A stretch of DNA of 64,000 bases from Ornithinibacillus sp047228935 (lineage in GTDB: Bacteria; Bacillota; Bacilli; Bacillales; Amphibacillaceae): the NCBI RefSeq assembly GCF_047228935.1, contig NZ_JBFEGG010000001.1, forward strand, positions 558,001 through 622,000, in the 5' to 3' direction. The position numbers and the translations under genes are program-made. A model generated the notes under the pieces. It was not told the origin of the DNA and made no database searches. It worked only from the letters and a program-made list of their open reading frames with translations. This document shows, piece by piece, positions 52,412-61,964 of this stretch (its first letter is position 1; each line of letters opens with the position of its first letter).

Positions 52412-52972
52412 ATTAATCTAGAAACAATCGGAAAAAAAATAAAAGAAATGCGCTTGCGAAAAAAGTTAACCCAGCAACAGGTTGCAGACTCTGCTAGTAT
52501 TTCTAAAAGTATGTTATCAAAAATTGAAAACGGCCAAACTGCTTCTGCCATTGCTACGCTTTCTAAAATCAGTGAAGTATTAGAGGTTTCTCTCTCATGG
52601 TTATTAGATGATGAGAATGAACAAGATTTAGTTTTACTACCAAAGTCTAGTAGGAGACCAAGATTTGGAGATGAGAATATGGGATATTCATATGAACTTC
52701 TCGCAAATCGTTCATCCCTGTCAGGCTTTGAACCTACGATTGTTCATGTAACGCCTAAGAATTTAAATTTACGTGAAGAGGCTTATACTCATTCACAAGA
52801 TGAATTTATATTTGTTTTAGAGGGATCTATTTATCTTTTATATGATGGAAAGAAATATTTTATGGAAAAAGGCGATAGTGCTTGTTTCCAAGGTTCTAAA
52901 CCCCATTTATTTATCCCAGTAGATGAAAATGAAGCAAAAGTGTTAACATTTTTTATTGATAATCCGTTATAG
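52412..52972 (+). CDS. XRE-family regulator with C-terminal cupin, apparent AUU start
   Basis: 186 aa if translation begins at ATT 52412. HTH_3 domain: INLETIGKKIKEMRLRKKL precedes TQQQVADSASISKSMLSKIE; cupin at about 110-180 (HSQDEFIFVLEGSIYLLY, ending EAKVLTFFIDNPL). An ATG at 52448 would cut off helix 1 and has no ribosome binding site, whereas GAGGGGAG sits 9 bases before ATT, and no ATG/GTG/TTG lies between the upstream stop (52376) and 52412. AUU is a rare initiator, known from infC. XRE-cupin proteins (PuuR-like) sense small metabolites. It is upstream of the formate/oxalate-type carrier and may control it. Confidence 0.75.
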   Translation: MNLETIGKKIKEMRLRKKLTQQQVADSASISKSMLSKIENGQTASAIATLSKISEVLEVSLSWLLDDENEQDLVLLPKSSRRPRFGDENMGYSYELLANRSSLSGFEPTIVHVTPKNLNLREEAYTHSQDEFIFVLEGSIYLLYDGKKYFMEKGDSACFQGSKPHLFIPVDENEAKVLTFFIDNPL

Positions 52973-53003
52973 AAAGCCTCTCACAAATGTGTGAGGCTTT
53001 TGT
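52973..53003 (+). terminator. Terminator of the XRE-cupin gene
   Basis: AAAGCCTC-T-CACA / TGTG-T-GAGGCTTT with a short loop and T-run. Confidence 0.88.
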
Positions 53004-53246
53004 ATATTAGAGCACTAAATTTTTTTGTTGATATGTAATCGTTTTCATGATAGGATATTATACAAAATTGAGTGAAAATAATGAATCGATTATTAACTAT
53101 CCATATTTTTACATATAAGGCAAACTGCAATATCTCAAAGCCGCATTATCAGCTCTGTATTACGAACATGTTTATTCCTTATTTAGTTTGTTTTCTAATC
53201 TACTAGTATTAGAAAACTTACATATATATTTAAAAGGAGGATGTTT

Positions 53247-54539
53247 ATGGGGAAGGTAAAAAATAGGTGGCTAATTGCAGCCTGTGCACTTGGGGTTCAC
53301 CTATCAATTGGCTCTGCGTACGCGTGGAGTGTATTCACCAATCCAATGATTGCTGAGTATGGCTGGAGTCAGACACAAGTATCAACTGCATTTAGTATTG
53401 CAATTTTCTTCTTAGGGTTTTCAGCAGCGTTTATGGGTCGTTTTGTAGAAAAAAATGGTCCTAAAAAATCAAGTATGTTAGCTGCGATTTTATTCGGCAT
53501 AGGGGTAGCAGGATCAGGGATTGCGACCCTTTTGGAATCATTACCATTATTATATCTTTTTTACGGGATTATTGGAGGGATGGGTCTAGGAATAGGCTAC
53601 ATTTCACCAGTATCAACACTTGTTAAATGGTTCCCAGACAGACGTGGATTAGCAACAGGACTTGCTATTATGGGATTTGGATTTGCTGCGATGTTAAGTG
53701 GTCCAGCAATTGAAGCTCTAATAGGATTAGTTGGAATTTCTAATACTTTTTTTATTCTTGGTACGATTTATTTTGTCGTCATGACAGTATCCGCTCAATA
53801 TTTAGCACCACCTCCAGAAGGATGGGCTCCTAAAGGGTTTGTTGAAAAGCAAGAAGCTGGTAAGACGAAAGTTAAAATTAAAGAAGATTTATCTCAACTT
53901 ACTGCAAATGAAGCGATTAAGACAAGACGTTTCTGGATGTTATGGTTTATGTTATTTATAAACGTAACCTGTGGAATTGCTATATTAGCTGTAGCTTCTC
54001 CAATGGCACAAGAAATTACAGGAATGACTGCTATTGCAGCAGCTGCCATGGTTGGTGTGTTAGGGCTGTTCAATGGTGCAGGAAGAATAGGATGGGCATC
54101 TTTAAGTGATTATATTGGTCGTCCAAATGTTTATACTGCATTTTTTGTTATCCAAGTTGTTGCATTTGCCATTTTACCATTCGCTTCCAATGCGATCGTT
54201 TTTCAGATTTTATTATTTGCAATTCTAACTTGTTATGGTGGTGGATTTGCTTCCATTCCAGCGTATATTGGTGATTTGTTTGGAACGAAGCAACTAGGGG
54301 CTATTCACGGATACATTTTAACAGCTTGGGCTATGGCAGGGGTTGTGGGTCCGATCTTACTCTCCCTAATCTATGATAATACTGGTAATTATACACTAAC
54401 TATGACGATATTCTCCGTTATGTTTGCAATAGCGTTAGGTTTATCATTATGGATTCGTTTGGATATTAAGCGACTACGTGGAGAAAAGGAAAGTCTATCT
54501 GTTCAACATGCATCAGCCGCAGCTAAAGAAGTAGAATAA
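53247..54539 (+). CDS. MFS carrier of the oxalate/formate antiporter (OFA) family
   Basis: 430 aa from the ATG at 53247 (AAAGGAGG 6 bases upstream; an ATG touches that site at 53241). Twelve helices; VHLSIGSAYAWSVF at the start and GYISPVSTLVKWFPDRRGLATG near helix 5 are typical of OxlT/YhjX-type carriers. It exchanges or takes up small carboxylates such as oxalate, formate, lactate or pyruvate. The oxidoreductase gene follows in the same direction about 90 bases later, so a transport-plus-oxidation pair is likely. Confidence 0.88.
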   Translation: MGKVKNRWLIAACALGVHLSIGSAYAWSVFTNPMIAEYGWSQTQVSTAFSIAIFFLGFSAAFMGRFVEKNGPKKSSMLAAILFGIGVAGSGIATLLESLPLLYLFYGIIGGMGLGIGYISPVSTLVKWFPDRRGLATGLAIMGFGFAAMLSGPAIEALIGLVGISNTFFILGTIYFVVMTVSAQYLAPPPEGWAPKGFVEKQEAGKTKVKIKEDLSQLTANEAIKTRRFWMLWFMLFINVTCGIAILAVASPMAQEITGMTAIAAAAMVGVLGLFNGAGRIGWASLSDYIGRPNVYTAFFVIQVVAFAILPFASNAIVFQILLFAILTCYGGGFASIPAYIGDLFGTKQLGAIHGYILTAWAMAGVVGPILLSLIYDNTGNYTLTMTIFSVMFAIALGLSLWIRLDIKRLRGEKESLSVQHASAAAKEVE

Positions 54540-54553
54540 TAAACTAAAAAAAT

Positions 54554-54588
54554 GGGGTCGGTGCACTCGAATAGAGGGTGTCGACCCT
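54554..54588 (+). other. Hairpin without T-run between carrier and oxidoreductase
   Basis: GGGTCG (54555-54560) pairs with CGACCC (54582-54587), with inner CTC/GAG pairs; no T-run follows. More likely RNA stabilising or processing than terminating. Confidence 0.45.
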
Positions 54589-54627
54589 GCGTGTATATCT
54601 AAACCAAGGAAGAAGGAGGAATAAGTT

Positions 54628-56979
54628 TTGGGAAAAACAAAACATACCGGCCCAATTAAAATACCAAAAAAACCTGATCCGAAACTTTGGGTAAGCAAGG
54701 TACCGTTTGGATTAGGTAAAGTAAAACCTCATCATATTCGCGATACGATGAAAGTGGTTTGGGATAACAAGGATAATTTGCCCTATGCGACACGAATTCT
54801 AACTCAAGGTGTTTGTGACGGATGTGCATTAGGGGTAAGTGGACTTCAGGATCAAACATTGAAAGGTCCGCATGTCTGTACAACAAGACTGAATGTACTA
54901 CGTTTAAATACAATGGGGCCAATAAAAGAATCTATTTTACATGCTGATATTGATGAACTTCGAAAAATGAATAGTACAGAGCTTCGTAAGTTAGGAAGAA
55001 TCCCTTATCCATTAGTTAGGAAACCAGGAGAGCGGAATTTTAGTCGGATTGCTTGGAATGAGGCATTGGATATGATTGCAGCCAAATTGAAAGCGGTTAA
55101 TCCGAAGCAAACTGCTTTTTATACTACTTCAAGAGGAATTACCAATGAAGTTTATTACACTTTAGGAAAAGTTGCTCGTTTTTTAGGGGTAAACAATATA
55201 GATAATGCTTCACGTATTTGTCATTCACCATCCAAAACTGCACTTAGTCGCTCCATTGGAGTAGGTGCATCAACTTGCAACTATAAAGACTGGATAGGAA
55301 CGGATGTATTAGTATTTTGGGGATCTGTTGCTGCTAATAATCAGCCTGTCTCTACAAAGTATATGTATGCGGCAAAACGTAAAGGAACGAAAATAATCAT
55401 TATTAATCCATATCATGAACCCGCAATGGATAACTATTGGGTTCCATCTATTCCGGAATCTGCCCTATTTGGTACAAAGATCGCTGATGACTTCTATCAG
55501 GTCAATATAGGTGGCGATATTGCCTTTATGCATGGAATTATGAAGCACTGGTTTGAAATGGAAGAACGTGAACCTGGGTCAGCCTTAAACCATGAATTTA
55601 TTGAGGAACATGTGAATGGACTTAATGAGCTAAGAGACAAAGTTATTGCATACGATTGGGAACAATTAGTGAGATCTTCTGGTATTTCAAAAGAGAGAAT
55701 GCTAGAGTTGGCAGCACTCCTTGCAAAATCAACATCAGCAGTATTTGTTTGGTCGATGGGACTAACACAACATCGCTTCGGTACGGATAATATATCACAA
55801 GTTGCCAACTTGGCTTTACTGAGAGGTTTTCTAGGTAGAGAGCATTGTGGATTAATGCCGATTCGTGGGCACTCTGGAGTACAAGGCTCGGCTGAAATGG
55901 GAGCAGATCCTTTCTCCTTACCAGGTGGGGGATTAGATGAGAAAAATCGAAAACGTATAGAACAGATTTGGGGATTTAATATTCCAGAGTGGCAAGGAGA
56001 TATTGTTGGGGTATCCTTAGAAAATGCACTATTACCTGAAACTCATGAAAGAAAACTTAAATTGTATTATATGTCTGGAGGTAATTTCTTAGAAACAATG
56101 CCGGATCCAGATTTTGTTAAAGATAGTCTAGAGAATATTGAATTGCGAGTACACCAAGATATTATTTTGAATACATCAACATTACTAGATGCAAAAGAGG
56201 CCGTAATTGTTCTTCCTGCCATGACCAGATATGAACAACCTGGAGGTGGAACGTCAACTTCTACGGAAAGAATGGTATATTTCTCACCAGAAATCAAAGG
56301 TCCAAGAATAGAGGAAGCAAGATCTGAATGGGAAATATACGTTGATTTAGCGAAACGAGTGAAACCAGATAAGAGTGAATTGATTGATTTCCAAGATGCA
56401 TTTGAAATTCGTGAGGAGATAGCCAAAGCAGCGCCGAATTATAATGGGATTCAGCATTTAAAAGAGAAGGGTGATTTGTTCCAATGGGGTGGTGCTTGGT
56501 TATGTGAGGGTGGTACTTGTCCAACACCTGATGGAAAGGGAAATTTAATATCTGTGGAGCTACCTGAATTAAGAAAGCCAGAAGGACATTTCTATGTAAC
56601 GACAAGGCGAGGGAAGCAATTTAATTCCATGATATATGATGATATAGATCCATTTAATGCTGCAAATCGTTACGATGTACTAATGAATCAAAGAGATGGT
56701 GAATCACTTGGCATTAAAGAAGGAGATGCTATTGTTGTTTTTAATCAGCATGGATCATTTACAGGTCGTGCAAAATTTGAACGTGTAAGATCAGGTAATT
56801 TAGAGGTACACTGGCCAGAGGGGAATTCCTTAATACCAAAAGGTGTTTATGAGAGCTTTGCGGGAATTCCAGAATATAATACTGCTGTTATTGTAGAGAA
56901 AGCAGAAACTTACTTTGCGCATAAAGATACGAAATATGTGGAAAAACGTGTCGAAGAACTTGAAATGGAACCACATTAG
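54628..56979 (+). CDS. FdhF/YdeP-type molybdopterin oxidoreductase
   Basis: 783 aa, TTG start with AAGGAGG 8 bases upstream. Bis-MGD enzyme: the Cys198-His199 pair in SRICHSPS stands where formate dehydrogenases carry Sec/Cys-His at the molybdenum. Near the N-terminus Cys63, Cys66 (VCDGCALGV) and Cys84 remain, but the third Cys of the usual CxxCxxxC is Val70, as in YdeP. It resembles E. coli YdeP rather than the respiratory FdhA or B. subtilis YjgC, which have extra N-terminal iron-sulfur domains. FdhD follows after 11 bases, and the MoCo genes next. Substrate is possibly formate; YdeP's own substrate is not established. Confidence 0.88.
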   Translation: MGKTKHTGPIKIPKKPDPKLWVSKVPFGLGKVKPHHIRDTMKVVWDNKDNLPYATRILTQGVCDGCALGVSGLQDQTLKGPHVCTTRLNVLRLNTMGPIKESILHADIDELRKMNSTELRKLGRIPYPLVRKPGERNFSRIAWNEALDMIAAKLKAVNPKQTAFYTTSRGITNEVYYTLGKVARFLGVNNIDNASRICHSPSKTALSRSIGVGASTCNYKDWIGTDVLVFWGSVAANNQPVSTKYMYAAKRKGTKIIIINPYHEPAMDNYWVPSIPESALFGTKIADDFYQVNIGGDIAFMHGIMKHWFEMEEREPGSALNHEFIEEHVNGLNELRDKVIAYDWEQLVRSSGISKERMLELAALLAKSTSAVFVWSMGLTQHRFGTDNISQVANLALLRGFLGREHCGLMPIRGHSGVQGSAEMGADPFSLPGGGLDEKNRKRIEQIWGFNIPEWQGDIVGVSLENALLPETHERKLKLYYMSGGNFLETMPDPDFVKDSLENIELRVHQDIILNTSTLLDAKEAVIVLPAMTRYEQPGGGTSTSTERMVYFSPEIKGPRIEEARSEWEIYVDLAKRVKPDKSELIDFQDAFEIREEIAKAAPNYNGIQHLKEKGDLFQWGGAWLCEGGTCPTPDGKGNLISVELPELRKPEGHFYVTTRRGKQFNSMIYDDIDPFNAANRYDVLMNQRDGESLGIKEGDAIVVFNQHGSFTGRAKFERVRSGNLEVHWPEGNSLIPKGVYESFAGIPEYNTAVIVEKAETYFAHKDTKYVEKRVEELEMEPH

Positions 56980-56990
56980 AAGGTGAAACG

Positions 56991-57800
56991 ATGAATGACG
57001 TTAAACAAAATGGTTGGGAAATTATACGCTTTAATGGAACAATTGCCTCAAAAATAAATGAGGAAATTGCTACAGAGTATCCTCTTACCATTATTTTAAA
57101 TGGTGAAGAATTTGCAACCATGGTTTGTTCACCAACCAATATTCAGGAACTGGTAATAGGTTTTCTTGCCTCAGAGGGGATAATTCGATTACACGAGGAA
57201 ATTAAAAATCTATCAATAGATGAGAGTCAAGGTTTTGCTTATGTGGACCTATATAAACATATTGATATATCACAACAAGATCATTCAAAACGTTTTATAG
57301 GATCATGTTGTGGGAAAAGTAGACAATTTTATTTTAAAAGTGATGTTAGAACTGCTAAAACTATTACTAGTAAGTTAACGATTTCAGTGGAACAATGTTA
57401 TAATTTAATGAACGATTTACAACTTAGGTCTGACCAATTTAAACGTACGGGTGGTGTGCATAATGCGGCACTGGCAACAACAGATGAATTACTTGAGGTC
57501 TGTACTGATATTGGGAGACATAATGCATTAGATAAAGTCTATGGTACTGTATTAAAAAGAAAAATTCCATTATCCGATAAACTCATAGTGTTTAGTGGGC
57601 GAATCTCATCAGAAGTGCTACTCAAAATATCGAAGATTGGTGTTGGAATCATATTATCAAAATCAGCACCAACTGACTTAGCATTAAATTTAGCAAGCGA
57701 TTTAGGGATAACAACAATTGGTTTTGCAAGGGGAAATAAAATGAATGTCTATACACATCCATGTCGTATTGAGGAGGTAAATATAGATTCTTCCAAATAA
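56991..57800 (+). CDS. fdhD: FdhD sulfurtransferase for formate dehydrogenase
   Basis: 269 aa, AGGTG upstream. Conserved Cys106-Cys107 in IGSCCGKSR carry persulfide sulfur from a cysteine desulfurase to the bis-MGD cofactor; RTGGVHNAALA and GRHNALDKVYG bind the nucleotide. Needed for active formate dehydrogenase-type enzymes. It lies 11 bases after the oxidoreductase gene, confirming that the oxidoreductase uses a sulfurated cofactor. Confidence 0.95.
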   Translation: MNDVKQNGWEIIRFNGTIASKINEEIATEYPLTIILNGEEFATMVCSPTNIQELVIGFLASEGIIRLHEEIKNLSIDESQGFAYVDLYKHIDISQQDHSKRFIGSCCGKSRQFYFKSDVRTAKTITSKLTISVEQCYNLMNDLQLRSDQFKRTGGVHNAALATTDELLEVCTDIGRHNALDKVYGTVLKRKIPLSDKLIVFSGRISSEVLLKISKIGVGIILSKSAPTDLALNLASDLGITTIGFARGNKMNVYTHPCRIEEVNIDSSK

Positions 57801-57813
57801 TGAAGTTTTGATT

Positions 57814-57849
57814 GTGGAGCTGTATTTCATTAATGGAATATAGCTCCAC
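57814..57849 (+). other. Stable hairpin without T-run between fdhD and moaA
   Basis: GTGGAGCT / AGCTCCAC outer stem with an inner TATT-CAT / ATG-AATA stem; CCCGTAG follows, no T-run. It sits 46 bases before moaA. A weak terminator, RNA processing site or leader element are all possible. Confidence 0.5.
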
Positions 57850-57894
57850 CCCGTAGAATAGTAGATAAGTTATTTTATTAGGAGGCCATCAGAA

Positions 57895-58902
57895 ATGAGT
57901 ATTACAGATAAATTCGGTCGGCCCTTACAGGATCTGCGAATATCGGTAACAGATCGCTGTAATTTTCGTTGTACATATTGTATGCCAAAAGAGATCTTTG
58001 GTAAGGATTATCCCTTCTTGCCAAAGAGCCATTTATTAACTTTTGAAGAAATAGAAAGATTAGCTAAGTCTTTTGTAAAGCTTGGTGTGAAAAAAATTCG
58101 CTTAACAGGTGGAGAGCCTTTGTTAAGGAGAGATCTACCTTATTTAATAGCTAAATTATCTTCTATTGAAGGATTGAAAGATATTGGTCTAACTACTAAT
58201 GCAGCGTTACTCGAAAAAATGGCAGAAAGCTTAAAGGATGCTGGTTTAAAACGGATTAATGTTAGTTTAGATGCGCTAGATAATGAATTATTTCAATCAA
58301 TAAATGATAGTGGTGTAAGTACAGAACGAGTGATAAAAGGTATTGAAAAAGCATTACAAGTTGGTCTTGAAGTAAAAGTAAATATGGTTGTTAAAAAAGG
58401 TATGAATGATCATGAGATTATTCGAATGGCTGAGTATTTTAAAAATAAAGGTGTAACCTTAAGATATATTGAGTTTATGGATGTAGGTAAAACAAATGGA
58501 TGGGATTTTAGCAAAGTGGTTACAAAAAAAGAAATTTATGAAAAGTTGACTAACCACTTTGATCTAGAACCAGTAGACCCAGCATATGTAGGAGAGGTAG
58601 CAAAACGTTACCGTTATGTTGGTACAAATGTAGAAGTTGGATTTATAACCTCCGTTTCAGAATCCTTCTGTTCCACTTGCACAAGAGCAAGAATCGCAGC
58701 AGATGGTAAGCTATATACTTGCCTTTTTGCAGGTAATGGATATGATTTTAGAGAACTCTTGCGTTCTGGGGCAACCGATGAGGAAATCAAGCAGCAGATA
58801 ACAATGATTTGGGATAAACGTACGGACAGGTATTCCGACGAAAGAACGGAAGAGTCTGCTAGGGATAAAGATAGAATTGAAATGTCTTATATAGGTGGCT
58901 AA
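57895..58902 (+). CDS. moaA: GTP 3',8-cyclase MoaA
   Basis: 335 aa, AGGAGG 9 bases before ATG. Radical-SAM cluster Cys22-Cys26-Cys29 (RCNFRCTYCM), GGEPLLR motif, a second cluster Cys259, Cys262, Cys276, and the C-terminal GG needed for activity. First step of molybdopterin synthesis: GTP to 3',8-cyclo-7,8-dihydro-GTP, then taken by MoaC. It heads the plus-strand MoCo operon. Confidence 0.97.
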   Translation: MSITDKFGRPLQDLRISVTDRCNFRCTYCMPKEIFGKDYPFLPKSHLLTFEEIERLAKSFVKLGVKKIRLTGGEPLLRRDLPYLIAKLSSIEGLKDIGLTTNAALLEKMAESLKDAGLKRINVSLDALDNELFQSINDSGVSTERVIKGIEKALQVGLEVKVNMVVKKGMNDHEIIRMAEYFKNKGVTLRYIEFMDVGKTNGWDFSKVVTKKEIYEKLTNHFDLEPVDPAYVGEVAKRYRYVGTNVEVGFITSVSESFCSTCTRARIAADGKLYTCLFAGNGYDFRELLRSGATDEEIKQQITMIWDKRTDRYSDERTEESARDKDRIEMSYIGG

Positions 58903-58930
58903 TAGTATATTTCAAGAGTGAGGGAAGAAA

Positions 58931-59941
58931 ATGAACGATCGGTATTCACGTCAGGTCTTATATAAGCCAATTGGAGTAAGTGGACAGAACAAAATACGGA
59001 AGAAGCACGTTCTAATAATTGGGTGTGGAGCACTCGGGACAGCTAATGCAGAGAGTCTAGTTCGTACGGGAATTGGTAAACTTTCCATTATCGATCGTGA
59101 TTATGTTGAGGCAAGTAACCTGCAAAGACAACAGCTTTTTACAGAAGAAGACTGTTTGAATAAATTGCCTAAAGTGATTGCTGCAAAGAAACACTTACAA
59201 AGAATTAATTCATCTGTTCTTATTGAGTCATATATAATGGATGGAACAAGCACAAACATTGGTCCATTATTGCATGATGTGGATTTAGTAATAGATTCAA
59301 CTGATAATTTTGATATTCGATTTATTATGAATGATTTAGTACACCAATATAATATCCCGATGATTTTCGGTTCCTGTGTTGGTAGCACAGGTATGAGTTT
59401 TACAATATTACCACATGAAACACCATGCTTACAGTGTTTACTTGATTCAACGCCAGTTTCAGGTGCAACCTGTGACTCAGTAGGAATTATTAATCCAACA
59501 GTACAAATGGTTGTTGCACATCAACAAGCTGAAGTACTAAAGCTTTTAGTAGAAGACTACCAGTCTTTACGTACGAAACTAGTAACATTTGATTTATGGA
59601 ATAATTTATATCATACGATAGACATGACTAGATCTAAAAAAGATACATGTCCTACTTGTGGTGAAAATCCGAGTTATCCGAACTTAACTTATGATTCACA
59701 GACAAAAATGGAAGTTCTTTGCGGTAGAAATACTGTTCAAATACGAGGGAAAAGAGAAGTAAATATAGAAGAGTTAGCCAAACAATTAAGTAACATTGGC
59801 ACAATTCATCAAAATGAGTTTTTAATCTCATTAGAGTATGAACCGTATCGTGTTGTTATTTTTAAAGATGGTAGAGTGTTGATTCATGGAACAGATTCAA
59901 TGGAAAAAGCTAGAAATATATACTATCAACTTGTAGGATAA
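58931..59941 (+). CDS. moeB: MoeB/ThiF-type adenylyltransferase
   Basis: 336 aa. GCGALG (31-36) nucleotide-binding motif, Asp55 and Arg66 (NLQRQQ) around ATP, zinc site Cys166, Cys169, Cys240, Cys243, and Cys181 in GATCDSVG. It adenylates the C-terminal GG of MoaD so that sulfur can be loaded. The last 80 residues form an extension found in Bacillus MoeB/ThiF. ThiF-type action on ThiS is possible, but the position among moa genes favours MoaD. Confidence 0.92.
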   Translation: MNDRYSRQVLYKPIGVSGQNKIRKKHVLIIGCGALGTANAESLVRTGIGKLSIIDRDYVEASNLQRQQLFTEEDCLNKLPKVIAAKKHLQRINSSVLIESYIMDGTSTNIGPLLHDVDLVIDSTDNFDIRFIMNDLVHQYNIPMIFGSCVGSTGMSFTILPHETPCLQCLLDSTPVSGATCDSVGIINPTVQMVVAHQQAEVLKLLVEDYQSLRTKLVTFDLWNNLYHTIDMTRSKKDTCPTCGENPSYPNLTYDSQTKMEVLCGRNTVQIRGKREVNIEELAKQLSNIGTIHQNEFLISLEYEPYRVVIFKDGRVLIHGTDSMEKARNIYYQLVG

Positions 59942-59955
59942 GGGGAGGTAGCAAC

Positions 59956-61266
59956 ATGGTAGAAAGACGGAAACCGATTAAAGTAAATAAAGCTATAGAA
60001 CGGGTGATGAGCTATAAAAAAAGTGGGGGTACTCAATTTATTCAACTTGAGAATTCCTATGGGCATTTTCTAGGTCAAGATTTAATTGCTGACCATGATG
60101 TGCCTTTTTTTGACCGTTCACCTTATGATGGCTTTGCAGTACGTGCTAAAGATACGGAAGAGGCAACAAGGAATAATGCAGTAACATTTGAAGTGATTGG
60201 TGAAATTGGGGCTGGCAGTGTATTTAATGAGGAAGTTGGTGAAAGACAGGCAGTTCGAATTATGACTGGTGCACAGATTCCTATAGGATGTGATGCAGTA
60301 GTTATGCTTGAATTAGCTAACGAATTTGAAGTGGACGGGAAACCTTATTTTGATCTAAAGCGGAAATCAAGGGTAGGAGAAAATATTTCATTTACCGGTG
60401 AGGATATAAAAAAAGGTACGGTTTTAGTTTCAAAAGGCACATTTATTAATCCTGGTATCATGGCATTGCTTGCTACCTTCGGATATAAACATGTCCCAGT
60501 TAGTGTAAAACCAAAAATTGGTATTATAGCTACTGGTAGTGAGTTATTAGAAGTGGATCAGCCGCTTGAACCTGGGAAAATACGGAATAGTAATGCCTAT
60601 ATGGTTTATGCTCAAGTTATACGAGCTGGAGGTGAGCCAGTATATTTAGGTCAATTTAGTGATGACTTTCAAACTTGTTTTGAACAGGTGTCTGATGCGA
60701 TAGGGAAAGTTGACTTTTTAATTACTACTGGTGGAGTATCTGTTGGTGATTATGACTATCTTCCGGCTATATATGACAAGCTTGGTGCAAATGTACTCTT
60801 CAACAAAATAGCGATGCGACCAGGTAGTGTCACAACGGTAGCCGAAATTAATGGTCAGCTATTATTTGGATTATCTGGTAATCCATCTGCTTGTTATGTA
60901 GGATTTGAATTGTTTACAAGACCAATTATTAGAGAGTTTTTACATACAAAGAACTCTTTTCTGAAAAAAGAAATTGCTATTTTAGCAACTGACTTTAAAA
61001 AGGCTAATCCATTTGATAGATTTGTTCGAGGGCATTTAGATTTTGATAATGGTAGATTAATAGCAAATCCAGTCGGGCTTGATAAATCGAATGTTGTCTC
61101 CTCTTTAGGCCAGGCTAACATTCTTATACAACTACCTGGTGGTACAAGGGGATATGAAGCTGGAATGGAAGTTTCCGTAGTTTTATTAGAGGATCAAGAA
61201 GGGGCTACATTTGAAAGTTTTATAAAAAAGGAGATTAATTCAAAAAGGGGTATACGAAATGGATGA
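59956..61266 (+). CDS. moeA: Molybdopterin molybdotransferase MoeA
   Basis: 436 aa, GGGGAGG upstream. Blocks: FFDRSPYDGFAVRA, RIMTGAQIPIGCDAVV, TTGGVSVGDYDYLP and GLSGNPSACYVGFE. Inserts molybdate into MPT-AMP to form MoCo. It overlaps moaE by 8 bases and so is translationally coupled. C-terminal tail is basic. Confidence 0.95.
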   Translation: MVERRKPIKVNKAIERVMSYKKSGGTQFIQLENSYGHFLGQDLIADHDVPFFDRSPYDGFAVRAKDTEEATRNNAVTFEVIGEIGAGSVFNEEVGERQAVRIMTGAQIPIGCDAVVMLELANEFEVDGKPYFDLKRKSRVGENISFTGEDIKKGTVLVSKGTFINPGIMALLATFGYKHVPVSVKPKIGIIATGSELLEVDQPLEPGKIRNSNAYMVYAQVIRAGGEPVYLGQFSDDFQTCFEQVSDAIGKVDFLITTGGVSVGDYDYLPAIYDKLGANVLFNKIAMRPGSVTTVAEINGQLLFGLSGNPSACYVGFELFTRPIIREFLHTKNSFLKKEIAILATDFKKANPFDRFVRGHLDFDNGRLIANPVGLDKSNVVSSLGQANILIQLPGGTRGYEAGMEVSVVLLEDQEGATFESFIKKEINSKRGIRNG

Positions 61267-61732
61267 AAGTTTTTTTGAAATTGTTGAGGAACCAATACAA
61301 ATCGAAAGTATGATAGAAAAAGTATCACGCAGAGAAGCGGGAGCTATTACAACATTCCTAGGTACGGTTCGCGAATGGACAAAGGGTAGAAAAACACTCT
61401 ATTTGGAATATCAAGCATATAAACCTATGGCTGTTAAAAAACTTGCACAAATTGGTAAGGAAATAAAAGAAAAATGGCCAGATACAGAGGTTGCCATTAC
61501 ACATCGGATTGGAAGACTTGATATTTCAGCAATAGCTGTTGTAATCGCTGTATCTTCCCCACATCGAAAAGCTGCTTATGAAGCGAATGAATATGCGATT
61601 GAAAGAATTAAAAAAATCGTACCAATTTGGAAAAAGGAACATTGGGAAGACGGGGAAACGTGGATTGGTGATCAACTAGAAGATACGCCATATCCAAATG
61701 GTGAGCCATCACATAAGGAGGAGAAAGCATGA
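61259..61732 (+). CDS. moaE: Molybdopterin synthase catalytic subunit MoaE
   Basis: 157 aa. FLGTVREWTKGR, AVVIAVSSPHRKAAYEANEY and the Lys-rich IKKIVPIWKKEHW carry the MoaE active-site lysines. With MoaD it transfers two sulfurs to precursor Z to give molybdopterin. Start overlaps moeA by 8 bases, and the stop overlaps moaD by 4. Confidence 0.95.
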   Translation: MDESFFEIVEEPIQIESMIEKVSRREAGAITTFLGTVREWTKGRKTLYLEYQAYKPMAVKKLAQIGKEIKEKWPDTEVAITHRIGRLDISAIAVVIAVSSPHRKAAYEANEYAIERIKKIVPIWKKEHWEDGETWIGDQLEDTPYPNGEPSHKEEKA

Positions 61733-61962
61733 TTACAGTTTTACTTTTTGCTCAACTGCAAGAAACGATTGGGAAAGAACAATTAATTGTGGAAGAATCA
61801 AACATTACCGTGAATGAATTAAAAAGAAAATTGATGGCTACCTATAATCTCACACAACTAGACCATGTAATGACTGCGGTTAATGAGGAGTATGCCTTAC
61901 CGACCGATATGCTTTCTTCTGGTGATATTGTTGCTTTTATTCCACCAGTTAGTGGTGGTTAA
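61729..61962 (+). CDS. moaD: Molybdopterin synthase sulfur carrier MoaD
   Basis: 77 aa ubiquitin-like protein, ending FIPPVSGG; the C-terminal GG is thiocarboxylated after MoeB activation. It starts inside the moaE stop (ATGA). Small sulfur carrier for MoaE. Confidence 0.95.
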   Translation: MITVLLFAQLQETIGKEQLIVEESNITVNELKRKLMATYNLTQLDHVMTAVNEEYALPTDMLSSGDIVAFIPPVSGG

Positions 61963-61964
61963 AC

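Noticed and set aside
57814..57894. Molybdenum cofactor riboswitch before moaA
   Set aside because: The region between fdhD and moaA is only about 95 bases and has one simple hairpin; the multi-stem Moco RNA fold is not visible.
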